From H111-94 sp034436045 (GTDB lineage: Bacteria > Chloroflexota > Ktedonobacteria > Ktedonobacterales > Ktedonobacteraceae), in contig DAOTVZ010000282.1 of assembly GCA_034436045.1 (NCBI GenBank), forward strand, positions 1 to 43,135: a stretch of DNA of 43,135 bases, written 5' to 3'. Within the stretch, counting starts at the first letter, position 1, and each line of letters starts with the position of its first letter. Below, piece by piece: positions 1 to 8,471 of this stretch. A program made the position numbers and the translations under genes. A model generated the notes under the pieces. The model worked only from the letters and a program-made list of their open reading frames with translations. It was not told the DNA's origin and made no database searches.

Positions 1-2
1 AC

Positions 3-1109
3 TGGAAGCCGCGTCCGCCGCGCGTCTGGATCAGTGAGATTCATGAGCCGTCACCACTGCGGGTTGCGGCTCCCTGTCCGGTGTTTGGCAGCTGCGGCGG
101 TTGCCAACTTCAACATATGCGCTACGAGGCACAGCTAGCCTGGAAACAGGAGATGGTGACGCAACTACTGCGTGAGATCGGCCATTTTGTTGAGCCGCCC
201 ATGCTGCCAATAGTGCCGTGTGACCAGCCCTGGCATTACCGCAATCACATGCGCTTTTCGGTCAACCGCAATGGTCAGGTGGGTTTGACAGCACGAGGCA
301 CACATCGCGTGCTGCCGCTCAGCCACTGCCCCATCGCACACGAGCAGATTAACCAGGCACTGCACATTGTCAGCCAGCGTGTGAATCCACGTCCACAGGT
401 ACTCATTCGCTATGGCACAGCGACTCATCAGATGCTGATACAGCCTGAGCAACCCCCAGAGGTGGCGCAACAACTGGCCAAAACAGGTATCACGCTTTGC
501 GCCGAGACAATGGAAGAGCGACTCTGTGGCGAAACGTTCCGTATTCGCCCAAGCTCGTTCTTCCAGACGAATAGCGTGCAGGCTGAGAAGATGATACAGA
601 TGGTACTACGCGGCTTACTCACGCCACCCAACGAGCAGGAAACAGCCGCACCAGTCTACCAACCATTGACGGTCGTGGATGCTTACTGCGGTGTCGGTAC
701 CTTTGCCTTGCTGCTCGCGCGCCATGTCAAGCGCGTGATCGCCATTGAGGAGTCACCCAGCGCGATTAAGGACGCACAGTGGAATCTGCGCCACGTGGAG
801 AACGTGGAGATTCTCAAGGGCAAGGTGGAAGACGTGTTGCCCACGCTGGCAATGCCCCTGGACGGATTCGTCATCGATCCGCCGCGTGCTGGTTGCCAGC
901 TTTCCGTATTGGAGACGCTGCTGCGTCACCCGGCTAAACGCATCGTCTATGTATCGTGCGAACCTTCGACTCTGGCCCACGATCTCGACATCCTCTGTCA
1001 TGGACAATCCGCGCCTGTCTACCAACTGCGCTCGGTACAGCCGCTGGACATGTTTCCCCACACAGCGCATATCGAATGTGTAGCAATTCTGGAGTATTGT
1101 ACTGCATGA
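3..1109 (+). CDS. rumA: 23S rRNA (uracil-5-)-methyltransferase, RumA/TrmA family, 5' partial
   Basis: This enzyme methylates C5 of a uridine in 23S rRNA using SAM. The reading frame is open to the left edge, so the gene starts outside the window. A GTG at 81 cannot be the start, because the [4Fe-4S] motif C-x5-C-G-G-C (CPVFGSCGGC) begins just upstream of it. Downstream are the SAM-binding motif DAYCGVGTFALLLA, the IDPPRAG motif, and YVSCEPSTLAHDL, which carries the catalytic Cys. The N-terminal TRAM domain is mostly missing from the window. The stop overlaps the start of maf (ATGA), which suggests translational coupling. The target uridine (U1939 or U747 type) cannot be told from sequence, so the symbol names only the family. 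Confidence 0.92.
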   Translation, partial: WKPRPPRVWISEIHEPSPLRVAAPCPVFGSCGGCQLQHMRYEAQLAWKQEMVTQLLREIGHFVEPPMLPIVPCDQPWHYRNHMRFSVNRNGQVGLTARGTHRVLPLSHCPIAHEQINQALHIVSQRVNPRPQVLIRYGTATHQMLIQPEQPPEVAQQLAKTGITLCAETMEERLCGETFRIRPSSFFQTNSVQAEKMIQMVLRGLLTPPNEQETAAPVYQPLTVVDAYCGVGTFALLLARHVKRVIAIEESPSAIKDAQWNLRHVENVEILKGKVEDVLPTLAMPLDGFVIDPPRAGCQLSVLETLLRHPAKRIVYVSCEPSTLAHDLDILCHGQSAPVYQLRSVQPLDMFPHTAHIECVAILEYCTA

Positions 1110-1780
1110 GTAGCCTGTTACCTTTACTGCTGGCCTCAGCCTCACCGCGTCGTCGCCAGCTCATCACTCAGCTTGGTCTCCCCTACACCGTCGGCATCTC
1201 GCCCACTGATGAGACAGCAGCGCAACAGCACTACACCGGCCCCGTTGAGGGACTGGGCGTCTGGACTGCCGCGCACAAAGCCATCATGGCCCTGACCCTG
1301 CCCGAAGCAGCTAATCGGCTCGTGGTTGCCGCCGATACCACCGTTATTCTCGACGGTAAAGAACTGGGTAAGCCACGCGATAAGGCGCACGCGCGCGAAC
1401 TCCTACAGGCACTACGCGGTCGCTGGCACCGTGTCATAACGGGCGTCGTGGTCTGCACCGCGCATGATGGCCAGATTGTGTTATACAGCGACAGTTGCAG
1501 CACGCCGGTCCTGATGCGCCCCTATAGCGACGCAGAGATTGACGCCTATATCGCTACCGGCGACCCACTCGATAAAGCCGGCGCTTACGGCATTCAGCAT
1601 CCACAATTTCAGCCCACCGAACGTATTGATGGCTGCTATCTTAATGTCGTCGGTCTGCCGCTCTGCACGCTGGTCTCGCTATTGGCAAAATTCGATGTCT
1701 ATCCCGCCACACAGACACCGATGGTGGCGGATACATGCCCCTGGTCTGAGAAATGTCTGCATTACCGGCAAGATCGCTAA
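1106..1780 (+). CDS. maf: Maf family nucleoside-triphosphate pyrophosphatase
   Basis: Maf proteins hydrolyse non-canonical or methylated nucleoside triphosphates to monophosphates and act as house-cleaning enzymes linked to division arrest. The predicted protein has 224 residues, near the usual length plus a short C-terminal extension. Family motifs are visible: LASASPRRRQL at the N-terminus, VVAADTTV, GKP, VITGV, and GDPLDKAGAYGIQ. The ATG at 1106 overlaps the TGA of the upstream methyltransferase. A longer frame open from 956 exists, but it only shadows that gene. The C-terminus overlaps gluQ by 28 nt, so the three genes form a compact operon. Confidence 0.93.
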   Translation: MSSLLPLLLASASPRRRQLITQLGLPYTVGISPTDETAAQQHYTGPVEGLGVWTAAHKAIMALTLPEAANRLVVAADTTVILDGKELGKPRDKAHARELLQALRGRWHRVITGVVVCTAHDGQIVLYSDSCSTPVLMRPYSDAEIDAYIATGDPLDKAGAYGIQHPQFQPTERIDGCYLNVVGLPLCTLVSLLAKFDVYPATQTPMVADTCPWSEKCLHYRQDR

Positions 1781-2721
1781 CACGCGGTCGCTACGCCCCC
1801 AGTCCAACCGGCGACCTGCACCTGGGCAACCTGCGCACCGCCTTGCTGGCCTGGCTCTTTAGCCGAATAGAGGGCGGCCAATTTGTGCTGCGCGTTGAAG
1901 ACCTGGATCGTCCACGCACCCGCCCCGGCGCAACAGAACGCATGCTGACCGACCTGCGCTGGCTGGGTCTGGATTGGGATGAAGGGCCTGATTATGGCGG
2001 CCCCTATGCTCCCTATACCCAGAGTGAGCGCATAGAGATTTACCGGCATTATCTTCAACAACTACAGGAGCGCGGCCTGCTCTATCCCTGCTATTGCAGC
2101 CGAGCAGAAATTCAGGCTGCTAGCGCACAGCAGGGCGAAGAAGGCCCGCGCTATCCCGGCACATGTCGCCATTTAAGCGCAGCTCAGCGCCGTGCCTATG
2201 AAGCACGCGGGCGTCGCCCTTCCTTGCGCTTGCGCGTGGATGACGAGCGCCTGATTGCATTTACTGACGAAATCGCCGGGCCGATCACGCAACACGTGCA
2301 GCAAACCGTCGGTGACTTCGTTATTTATCGCTCCGACGGCATTTTCGCCTATCAGTTTGCCGTTGTAGTTGATGATGCCCTCATGCATATCAACCAGATA
2401 GTGCGCGGAGCCGACCTGCTCTCTTCCACTCCACGCCAGATTCTCCTTTACCAATTGCTTGGTTTTCCCGTGCCTCGCTTCGCACACGTGCCACTCATGC
2501 TCGACGAGCAGGGTCAGCGCATGGCGAAACGCGCCCAAAGCACGGGGCTGGAACCGCTACGCGCCGCCGGTCTCTCCCCAGCTCAGGTCACAGGACGCCT
2601 GGCCGCCAGTTGCGCGCTGCTTAGCCAGGAAGAGCCGATTACCCCAAAAGAGCTACTCAACCATCTGCAAAAGCAACCGCATGATATAATGCGCTCGATA
2701 GCAAAACAGCAGTTGAGATAA
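1753..2721 (+). CDS. gluQ: Glutamyl-Q tRNA(Asp) synthetase
   Basis: GluQ-RS activates glutamate and attaches it to the queuosine base of tRNA(Asp). The 322-residue product matches the catalytic half of glutamyl-tRNA synthetase without an anticodon-binding domain. It begins RGRYAPSPTGDLHLGNLRTA, where HLGN is the HIGH-type motif. It carries Cys residues spaced as a zinc site (CYCSRAE and YPGTCR), and has MAKRAQS at the KMSKS position. The ATG at 1753 lies inside the end of maf. The next methionine falls well after the HIGH motif, so this start is well supported. A discriminating GluRS lacking its C-terminus is the alternative, but the length and zinc motif favour GluQ-RS. Confidence 0.92.
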   Translation: MSALPARSLTRGRYAPSPTGDLHLGNLRTALLAWLFSRIEGGQFVLRVEDLDRPRTRPGATERMLTDLRWLGLDWDEGPDYGGPYAPYTQSERIEIYRHYLQQLQERGLLYPCYCSRAEIQAASAQQGEEGPRYPGTCRHLSAAQRRAYEARGRRPSLRLRVDDERLIAFTDEIAGPITQHVQQTVGDFVIYRSDGIFAYQFAVVVDDALMHINQIVRGADLLSSTPRQILLYQLLGFPVPRFAHVPLMLDEQGQRMAKRAQSTGLEPLRAAGLSPAQVTGRLAASCALLSQEEPITPKELLNHLQKQPHDIMRSIAKQQLR

Positions 2722-2774
2722 AAACTATTGGGCACAAGGCCATGTGGATGAGAAGAGGATTGAGGATGTATAAT
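2682..2774 (+). promoter_or_regulatory. Candidate promoter elements before the MscS gene
   Basis: Two perfect TATAAT boxes are visible. One is at 2685-2690 with an upstream TG (TGATATAAT, an extended -10) inside the end of gluQ. The other is at 2769-2774. Neither has a convincing -35. The second would start transcription near 2781, which makes a TTG start at 2789 almost leaderless and favours the later in-frame ATG codons. Confidence 0.35.
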
Positions 2775-2800
2775 GCCCCTATGAGGATTTGTTCGGTCTT

Positions 2801-3883
2801 ATGTTTTTCATATCACATCTTAATAGCACCACCAACGCACAGATTATAGAGACGATGAGCCTGACATTACAAATCATCCTGACAATCGCGGCCATCCTGG
2901 TCGCACTGCTTATTGGCTGGCTGCTACGCCGTCAGGCGGTTCGGCGGCTCCATAACACCGTCCTCGACAACTGGATCATTCAGACGCTTGGTGTGCTTAT
3001 TGTCATAGTGCCGCTATTGATTGCCGCCCTGGCTATTCCAATTGTCTGGCACCCGGCAATCTTTTTCGACTACTGGAGAAGTTTACAACTACAATTACAT
3101 ATTAATGTCGCTGCTCTTCTCGGAGAGGTCATCGGCACTCTTCTACTCATTGCGCTCGGCATCGGCGCAGCCCGCACTATTCAGGCTGTGATAATGCGTG
3201 GCCTGAGTACTAACCGCATCGACATTAATACGCGCACCCTCATCGGACGTATCTTCTATATCCTCACGCTGATATTGATCGCCTTCTGGATACTCTCCCT
3301 CTGGAACATCTCGCTTAGCGTCCCTGTGGCCGCTCTCAGCGTTGTTACTGTCGCTATTACCTTCTCCATTCAGGATATATTGAAAGACCTGGTCTGTGGC
3401 TTCTACATCTTGATTGAACGCCCCTTTCATATCGGCGATCAGATCAGCACTACCAGCGCGGTGGCCGTCCCCTATACAGGCACAGTCGAGGACGTGCAGT
3501 TGCGCGCCACCCGCCTGCGCTTAATCAGCGGTGAAGAGGTCTCTATTCCTAACGCGCTGGTCTTCGGAGGCGTTGTTGTCAACAACACACACTATATGGA
3601 AAGGCGAGTCATCATCACCGCCAAACTGGCCGAAGAGAATTTTGTAAAAGATGAAACACCGCAACAGATTCTCAAGGCTATTCAAGAACTTGAAGCGGTC
3701 AGACCTAAACCGGAGCCACAGGTGCTGCTCAAAGGCTACAACACTGATAAACAAGCTATCGTGCAGGTGCGCTTCTGGGTGCCGAGTAGACAACTTTCTG
3801 TCATTTCAGACGTAATATATACGTTACATAAAGTTTTGCCCGACGCGGATTTAGAGGTCAGCGAGCCACTGGGTAACGTGTAA
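2801..3883 (+). CDS. Mechanosensitive ion channel, MscS family
   Basis: MscS channels open under membrane tension and release solutes during hypo-osmotic shock. The N-terminal half has several hydrophobic segments (TLQIILTIAAILVALLIGWL, then WIIQTLGVLIVIVPLLIAAL, and further helices). These are followed by the pore helix and beta domain typical of the family, with SIQDILKDLVCGFYILIERPFHIGDQI and a conserved RATRLRLISGEEVSIPN segment. The start is uncertain. TTG 2789, ATG 2801 and ATG 2855 are in frame. I chose 2801 because GAGGA lies about 14 nt upstream and TTG 2789 leaves no room for a ribosome site. There are no functional partners among the neighbours. Confidence 0.9.
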   Translation: MFFISHLNSTTNAQIIETMSLTLQIILTIAAILVALLIGWLLRRQAVRRLHNTVLDNWIIQTLGVLIVIVPLLIAALAIPIVWHPAIFFDYWRSLQLQLHINVAALLGEVIGTLLLIALGIGAARTIQAVIMRGLSTNRIDINTRTLIGRIFYILTLILIAFWILSLWNISLSVPVAALSVVTVAITFSIQDILKDLVCGFYILIERPFHIGDQISTTSAVAVPYTGTVEDVQLRATRLRLISGEEVSIPNALVFGGVVVNNTHYMERRVIITAKLAEENFVKDETPQQILKAIQELEAVRPKPEPQVLLKGYNTDKQAIVQVRFWVPSRQLSVISDVIYTLHKVLPDADLEVSEPLGNV

Positions 3884-3918
3884 TCATCCACACTGTTCCT
3901 TAAGGGGGAGTTGATTCG

Positions 3919-4560
3919 TTGGAAGAATATAGAACAACATCGGCAACGCGGCATGTCGGTCTGATTGGTGGTACTTTCGACCCCATCCACTACGGACATC
4001 TTGTCATCGCAGAAGAAGCACGGGCCGTGCTACACCTCGACGAGATGGTGTTCATCCCGACCGGCAAACCGCCACATAAGCCCAGGCGCGTTGTGACGGA
4101 GAGCCGACACCGTGTTGCGATGGTGAAGCTGGCAATCGCCTCTAACCCTTATTTTTCGCTCTCGCGTATCGAGGTAGATCGAGAAACACCATCGTATACC
4201 GCCGAGACGCTGCGTCAACTGCGCCAACAGTGGGGAAAGGGGGTCGTACTCTATTTTGTGATCGGCTGGGATAGCCTGGAAGAGTTGCATACCTGGTACA
4301 AACCGCTCGACATTCTCGCACAGCTTGACTATCTGGTGGCTGTGCGACGACCGGGTTATGTGGAAGAACCAGCCTATAATGATCTATTAGAGGCACGTCT
4401 TCCCGGCATTATGCAGCGTCTGCGCGTCATTCCAGCGCCGCAACTGGAAATCTCGGCCACCGACCTTCGTCAACGTGTCGCTGAGGGGCGTCCGATCAAG
4501 TATCAGACACCAGAAGCGGTTGAGCACTATATTCAGGAACATGGACTTTATCGCACATAG
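3919..4560 (+). CDS. nadD: Nicotinate-nucleotide adenylyltransferase
   Basis: NadD joins nicotinate mononucleotide and ATP to deamido-NAD, a late step of NAD synthesis. The 213-residue protein shows the nucleotidyltransferase signature GGTFDPIHYGH near the N-terminus, FIPTGKPPHKP, SRIEVDRETPSYTAETL, and ISATDLRQRVAEGRPIKYQTP near the end (the ISSTxIR-type motif). The start is a TTG at 3919, preceded at about 9 nt by a strong GGGGGAG ribosome site. The gene is followed after 36 nt by a DUF951 gene. That adjacency suggests co-transcription, but not a shared function. Confidence 0.95.
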   Translation: MEEYRTTSATRHVGLIGGTFDPIHYGHLVIAEEARAVLHLDEMVFIPTGKPPHKPRRVVTESRHRVAMVKLAIASNPYFSLSRIEVDRETPSYTAETLRQLRQQWGKGVVLYFVIGWDSLEELHTWYKPLDILAQLDYLVAVRRPGYVEEPAYNDLLEARLPGIMQRLRVIPAPQLEISATDLRQRVAEGRPIKYQTPEAVEHYIQEHGLYRT

Positions 4561-4596
4561 TTAAGAACACAAGAGAGTGGGGCGAGCAGAAAAGTT

Positions 4597-4824
4597 ATGG
4601 AGCCAATGCAATTTGCGCTAGGTGACCGCCTGCGCTTGCGCAAACAACATCCCTGCGGAGGCTATGACTGGGAGGTCGTGCGCCTGGGAGCCGATATTGG
4701 CTTGCGCTGCGAGAAATGTGGACGGCGAGTACTGCTCCCGCGCTCAGAGGTTGAGCGCCGTACCAAACAGCGGCTCCCCCGCATCGAGCGGAACGAAGAC
4801 GACTTCTTTGGAGATGATGCATAA
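4597..4824 (+). CDS. DUF951 family small protein
   Basis: This is a 75-residue basic protein of the DUF951 family, which is widespread in Gram-positive-type bacteria and has no established function. The diagnostic segments are HPCGGYDWEVVRLGADIGLRCEKCG, which contains a conserved HPCG and a CxxC pair that could bind zinc, and VLLPRSEVERR. An acidic tail (EDDFFGDD) ends the protein. It begins at ATG 4597, with GAGTGGGGCGAG upstream as a loose ribosome site. A nucleic-acid-binding role is only a guess from its size, charge and CxxC. Confidence 0.88.
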   Translation: MEPMQFALGDRLRLRKQHPCGGYDWEVVRLGADIGLRCEKCGRRVLLPRSEVERRTKQRLPRIERNEDDFFGDDA

Positions 4825-4858
4825 TAATAGCATATCTATTTAATAAGGGAGAGTGCCG

Positions 4859-6271
4859 ATGACTGGCGTCAACCGTAGCGGGGGATTTCGCACGCTGCTC
4901 AAAAAGCGGAATTTTTTATACCTGTGGCTGGCTCAACTCATCTCGATGACGGTCTTCAACGCCTCAAACTATGCGTTGATCGTCCTGATTGCTGAAGTCT
5001 CTCATTCAGCGACGCTAATCGGCTTAGCCATTATCATTTTCAGTATCCCCGCCGTGCTAGTGGGCGCACCAGCAGGTGTCGTTGTTGATCGCATGAACAA
5101 ACGCCGTATCCTATGGGCAAGCAACTGTCTACGGGCCGTAGCCGCTTTCCTCTTTGTCATCTCACTCCTCTTCAATCGTCACAATCTGCTGCCCGATTAC
5201 CTGCTGACGCTCTTAATCTCAATCATCGCGCAGGTTTTCGCGCCCGCTGAAGGCTCGTCCATCCCCCTACTGGTCGATGAGTCTGAACTGATGCCCGCGC
5301 TCTCACTCTTTAACATTACCTTGATGCTCTCACAAGCACTAGGCTTTATTATCTTTGCCCCCGTACTGATTGCCCTCTTGCCCACGTTCCATCTCTACCA
5401 CTTCACCGTCGATTCGGTGATCCAACTGTATGTCATTATCGGTCTCCTCTACCTGCTATGCGCCCTACTTGTCTCGCTCATACCTGCTGAAAAGCTCGAT
5501 CACCGATCACACCCTTCATCCACCGGTAGCACCCAACCCCTTGAGGTTATGGGTAACATCTGGGGTGAAACCTTGCAGGGCTGGAGCTTCGTTCGCACAC
5601 GCCCGGCACTCTTTCTCTCCATGCTCCAACTCTCCTTTGCGGGCGTGCTACTGCTGGTCATCAGTCAGATCGCCACGCCGATTGTCACCAACCTGCTGGG
5701 CTTCCCGCCCAATGCAATGTCGCTCGTATTCGCCCCCGCCGGTGTAGGACTGGTGGGTGGCTCGATCTTGATGCCGCGTATTACGCGCCGTCTCGGCGCT
5801 TCCCGCACTATCTTTATCGGCACTGTGGGCCTGGCCATTGCCACCACAATTACTCCCTTGATCACCTGGCTCTTCCGCGTACTAGACCCACAGGACTGGA
5901 ACGGCAATCCGCTATTGCTCATCATTATCATGGCTATTCTCTTCGCCGCCGGTCTTGCGCTCGACTTTGTGAATATCCCTTCACAAACGGCTATGCAGGA
6001 ACTCTCGCCCGACTGGATTAAAGGACGTATCATTTCTTTACAACTGGCTTTTTACAGCGCCTGCTCCATTCCCATCATTCTCTTTATCGGTATCATCGCC
6101 GATAGTTTCGGCATCAGTCGCGTTCTCTACCTGCTTTCTGTCGCCATTATCGCCTTCGGTCTCTGGGGCCTCTACTATGAGCGAAAATACGTTTTGCCGG
6201 AGCAGGCAAAAAAGGCCGCGCAGGAGGATGATAAAACTGATGAGCGGGAGCCGGACAGAATCGCACATTGA
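4859..6271 (+). CDS. MFS transporter, MFS_3/EntS-like exporter
   Basis: This integral membrane protein of about 470 residues is rich in hydrophobic helices, consistent with 12 transmembrane segments. It opens with LLKKRNFLYLWLAQLISMTV, typical of MFS exporters of the EntS/MFS_3 group. The cytoplasmic loop signature DRMNKRRILWASN lies between helices 2 and 3. A hydrophilic central loop (about residues 215-235) divides the two halves, and the C-terminus is charged (EDDKTDEREPDR). A GTG at 4853 is in frame, but AAGGGAG is placed best for ATG 4859. The substrate is unknown; efflux of drugs or siderophores is typical of relatives. Confidence 0.9.
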   Translation: MTGVNRSGGFRTLLKKRNFLYLWLAQLISMTVFNASNYALIVLIAEVSHSATLIGLAIIIFSIPAVLVGAPAGVVVDRMNKRRILWASNCLRAVAAFLFVISLLFNRHNLLPDYLLTLLISIIAQVFAPAEGSSIPLLVDESELMPALSLFNITLMLSQALGFIIFAPVLIALLPTFHLYHFTVDSVIQLYVIIGLLYLLCALLVSLIPAEKLDHRSHPSSTGSTQPLEVMGNIWGETLQGWSFVRTRPALFLSMLQLSFAGVLLLVISQIATPIVTNLLGFPPNAMSLVFAPAGVGLVGGSILMPRITRRLGASRTIFIGTVGLAIATTITPLITWLFRVLDPQDWNGNPLLLIIIMAILFAAGLALDFVNIPSQTAMQELSPDWIKGRIISLQLAFYSACSIPIILFIGIIADSFGISRVLYLLSVAIIAFGLWGLYYERKYVLPEQAKKAAQEDDKTDEREPDRIAH

Positions 6272-6323
6272 CGCTACCTGGACGAACGTCTACAATACAA
6301 ATTGCGACATGGATAAATCGTGA

Positions 6324-7157
6324 ATGGCAGGGACGATGGATAACACAGCTTTGATGGCCGCAATAGCACCGTATCAATCCTGGCTACTGATCGCCGGAGT
6401 CTTTGTGCTATTCCTGCTACTGCGCCTGACCCGCAAAGCTCTACGGAGGCGCGTCGATATCATCGGCTACACAACCATGCGTGAGCGCGGGTTGCTGCTC
6501 TGGTTCTGGCTCAACGCTCCAGGCGTGATTCTACACGAACTCAGCCACGCTCTTGTTGTCCTGCTCTTCTATCCATTCGGATTCCGTATCACCAGTATTA
6601 CCTTCTTCCGCGTCAAACCAACTCTACAACGCAGCAGCAATGGGCGTGTGGTAAGACAGGGCGGACGCCAGTCGCTGCAACTGGGCGAGGTGCAATATGT
6701 GCGCCCGCAGGGACGCCTCATGAGCTACATCGGTGACGGCTTGAGCGGTATCGCGCCGCTCTTCGGTGGCACCGCCATGCTGATCTTCCTCTACTGGGCC
6801 GCTACAGGCTATAATCTGTGGGATTTACCCCTCGACAGCCAGAACCACCTTCATCTCCTGCAGCCCGGCTGGCCCTGGTGGACACTGACCTTCACTCCTT
6901 ACCTCATTCTCACCGTCACCTCAGAACTCTGGCCCAGCCACCAGGACTGGTATGGGGCGCGCTATCTGGTCGGCGGCTTGCTTCTCCTGGTCGTTCTACT
7001 GCTCGTACTTTGCTGGTACGCCCACTACCTGTCCACTGTGCTAAACATCGCAACGCTGATTGCTGCCCACACCGACTTCGCCCTCACCGTTCTCCTGCTC
7101 CTCGACCTGCTTTTCCTGATTGTGGCCGAGATCATTGTGAAGGCACTTACGAGATGA
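6324..7157 (+). CDS. M50-like membrane zinc metalloprotease
   Basis: This is a membrane protein of 277 residues with a hydrophobic N-terminal helix, then ILHELSHALV, an HExxH zinc motif in a membrane-embedded setting (His71, Glu72, His75). A second conserved-looking motif WPSHQDW (Asp208) sits in a later helix, where M50/site-2-type proteases place the third zinc ligand. Several hydrophobic helices follow to the end. The pattern supports a zinc-dependent intramembrane or membrane-associated peptidase. Substrate and role are unknown. ATG 6336 is an alternative start with a slightly better AGGGA ribosome site. The stop overlaps the next start (ATGA), so the kinase gene is probably translated from the same message. 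Confidence 0.75.
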   Translation: MAGTMDNTALMAAIAPYQSWLLIAGVFVLFLLLRLTRKALRRRVDIIGYTTMRERGLLLWFWLNAPGVILHELSHALVVLLFYPFGFRITSITFFRVKPTLQRSSNGRVVRQGGRQSLQLGEVQYVRPQGRLMSYIGDGLSGIAPLFGGTAMLIFLYWAATGYNLWDLPLDSQNHLHLLQPGWPWWTLTFTPYLILTVTSELWPSHQDWYGARYLVGGLLLLVVLLLVLCWYAHYLSTVLNIATLIAAHTDFALTVLLLLDLLFLIVAEIIVKALTR

Positions 7158-7735
7158 CCATGCACACACCTTTCGTTATCATCGTCACCGGCCTGCCAGC
7201 CACCGGCAAAACCGCTATCGCACAGTGGCTGGCCGACCAGTTGCACCTGCCGCTCTTACGCAAAGATGCCATCAAAGAGATTCTCTTCGACACTTTAGGC
7301 TGGAGCGACCGCGAATGGTCGCGTAAACTCAGCAAGGCCAGTATCGCCGTCCTCTTCTCGCTAATGGAAGTACAACTACGTGCCGGTCAATCGTTCATTA
7401 GCGAGAGCAACTTTATGCATCCACGAGATACAGAAGATTTTCTCCGCCTGCACCAGCGCCACCCCTTTACCGCCTTCCAGATTCTCTGCACCTGCGACGG
7501 CCCCACTCTCGTTCAGCGTTTCATGGCCCGGTCGAGTGAGCGCCATCCCGGCCATGTCGATGCCAATGCGTTGAACGAACTCACGCCCATTCTTCTGCAA
7601 GGTCGCATCGTACCACTCGAAATCGGTGGCACCCTCTACGAACTCGACACTACCGACTTTTCCTCTATCGACTATAAGAAATTATTACACGCGGTAGAGA
7701 CAGCGCTTGCTACCAGATGCCAACCGAACCCATAA
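7154..7735 (+). CDS. P-loop kinase / AAA_33-type ATP-binding protein
   Basis: A 193-residue soluble protein with a Walker A motif at the N-terminus (GLPATGKT, residues 13-20). LLRKDAIKEILFD follows, as in zeta-toxin-like, gluconokinase-like and chloramphenicol-phosphotransferase-like small kinases. A Q-S-F-I-S-E-S-N-F segment marks the second acidic strand, and RFMARSSERHPGH contains lid arginines. The true start is the ATG at 7154, which overlaps the protease stop; a longer open frame from 6818 shadows the protease gene. It probably phosphorylates a small molecule, but the substrate cannot be inferred. Confidence 0.85.
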   Translation: MTMHTPFVIIVTGLPATGKTAIAQWLADQLHLPLLRKDAIKEILFDTLGWSDREWSRKLSKASIAVLFSLMEVQLRAGQSFISESNFMHPRDTEDFLRLHQRHPFTAFQILCTCDGPTLVQRFMARSSERHPGHVDANALNELTPILLQGRIVPLEIGGTLYELDTTDFSSIDYKKLLHAVETALATRCQPNP

Positions 7736-8080
7736 ATAATGGATACTCCCCACGAGGCTTTGTGAGCATATCACACTTTCTCAATGCAAAATTTATGTCA
7801 GATAAGCGTTCTCTATTTAGAAAAGTCGAATAGAAGAGATATTTATGGCTATATGAAGATTATGACGAATTATAGGATGGTTCTCGCATATCATAGAAAG
7901 GAGCGCCAGTCTTATGGCTCTTTCATCACAAACGCTACTAGAAATTGCAGCTTGTTTGATTGTTGCCACCGCGATTTGGAAGCTTCTAACACAATTTCTG
8001 TATTTGTCTAACAGAGGCAACTGTTTACTTGCTACTATCAATTATATAGTTGCTTTTATCAATAATATTGTCCACCCAAC
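7736..8080. other. AT-rich intergenic stretch without a supported gene
   Basis: This stretch is visibly richer in A and T than the flanking genes. Two short plus-strand frames (7784-8011 and 7914-8153) and a minus-strand frame (7817-8041) are open, but none resembles a known protein. Part of the minus strand may be the unrecognisable C-terminal remains of the PIN-domain toxin described next. Confidence 0.5.
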
Positions 8081-8308
8081 AATGAGCATGGCTCCCCACA
8101 AGAGTACCATGCTCATTAATTTTCTGTCTCGGTACCCTATACATCTTTTGTAAAGTAAAAATAGTTTCAAAAATAACTAGAGGTGAAGTCATGACTTTCT
8201 CTTCACCTTTTTCAACACGCAGTAACAGAGCAAGAGCTTTTTTTCTGCTTTATCTACATCATCCCCTGTAAGATAACGCAAGAGGATACCAGTATCTAAA
8301 AAACGCAT
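8025..8308 (-). pseudogene. PIN-domain (VapC-like) toxin, frameshifted remnant
   Basis: On the minus strand an ATG at 8308, with GGAG 7 nt upstream, reads MRFLDTGILLRYLTGDDVDK, the N-terminus of a PIN-domain RNase toxin with its first catalytic Asp. The frame then ends early at 8191. Shifting by -1 at a run of seven A (8238-8244) continues as KKALALLLRVEKGEEKVMTS, then PLVIFETIFTLQKMYRVPRQ, which matches the next conserved PIN segment including its Glu. Similarity fades past about 8118, and this frame stops at 8025-8027. The later PIN acidic residues are not recognisable. The heptamer A-AAA-AAG is also a classic -1 slippery site, so programmed frameshifting or a sequencing indel are alternatives to decay. 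The start lies 9 nt after the antitoxin stop, a typical toxin-antitoxin order. Confidence 0.75.
8081..8117. repeat. Perfect 11-bp inverted repeat inside the toxin remnant
   Basis: AATGAGCATGG (8081-8091) and CCATGCTCATT (8107-8117) are perfect reverse complements around a 15-nt loop. The repeat lies just where similarity of the PIN-domain remnant stops, so it may mark an insertion or deletion junction. No T-run follows on either strand, so it is not an obvious terminator. Confidence 0.75.
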
Positions 8309-8317
8309 CGCTATCTC

Positions 8318-8452
8318 CTAACTAATCTTAACAACGTCGCCCTCAACAGTAAAACGTACCCTATCTCGTGGATGCAAACCTATAAGATGGCAAATTTCTT
8401 GCGGGATGGTAACTTGACCTTTCTCCGTCACGGTTGCTTCATATTCCTGCAT
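8318..8452 (-). CDS. AbrB/MazE/SpoVT-type antitoxin, short
   Basis: This 44-residue gene encodes a swapped-hairpin DNA-binding domain: MQEYEATVTEKGQVTIPQEI, then a GLHPRDRVRF turn, and a C-terminal EGDVVKIS strand. The TEKGQVTIP motif is diagnostic of AbrB/MazE-type antitoxins. AGGAGG sits 6 nt before the ATG, a very strong ribosome site. The protein has no long C-terminal toxin-binding tail, so it is minimal or shortened. The PIN-toxin remnant follows 9 nt downstream. If expressed, it would be expected to repress its own promoter through the dyad at 8472-8488. Confidence 0.82.
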   Translation of the reverse strand: MQEYEATVTEKGQVTIPQEICHLIGLHPRDRVRFTVEGDVVKIS

Positions 8453-8471
8453 AGTAATCCTCCTAACCTTG

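Noticed and set aside
81..83. GTG 81 as start of the rumA-type gene
   Set aside because: The first Cys of the iron-sulfur motif lies upstream of it and the frame is open to the window edge.
7914..8153. Plus-strand small membrane protein frame
   Set aside because: It has a fair ribosome site but runs antisense to the PIN-toxin remnant and resembles no family.
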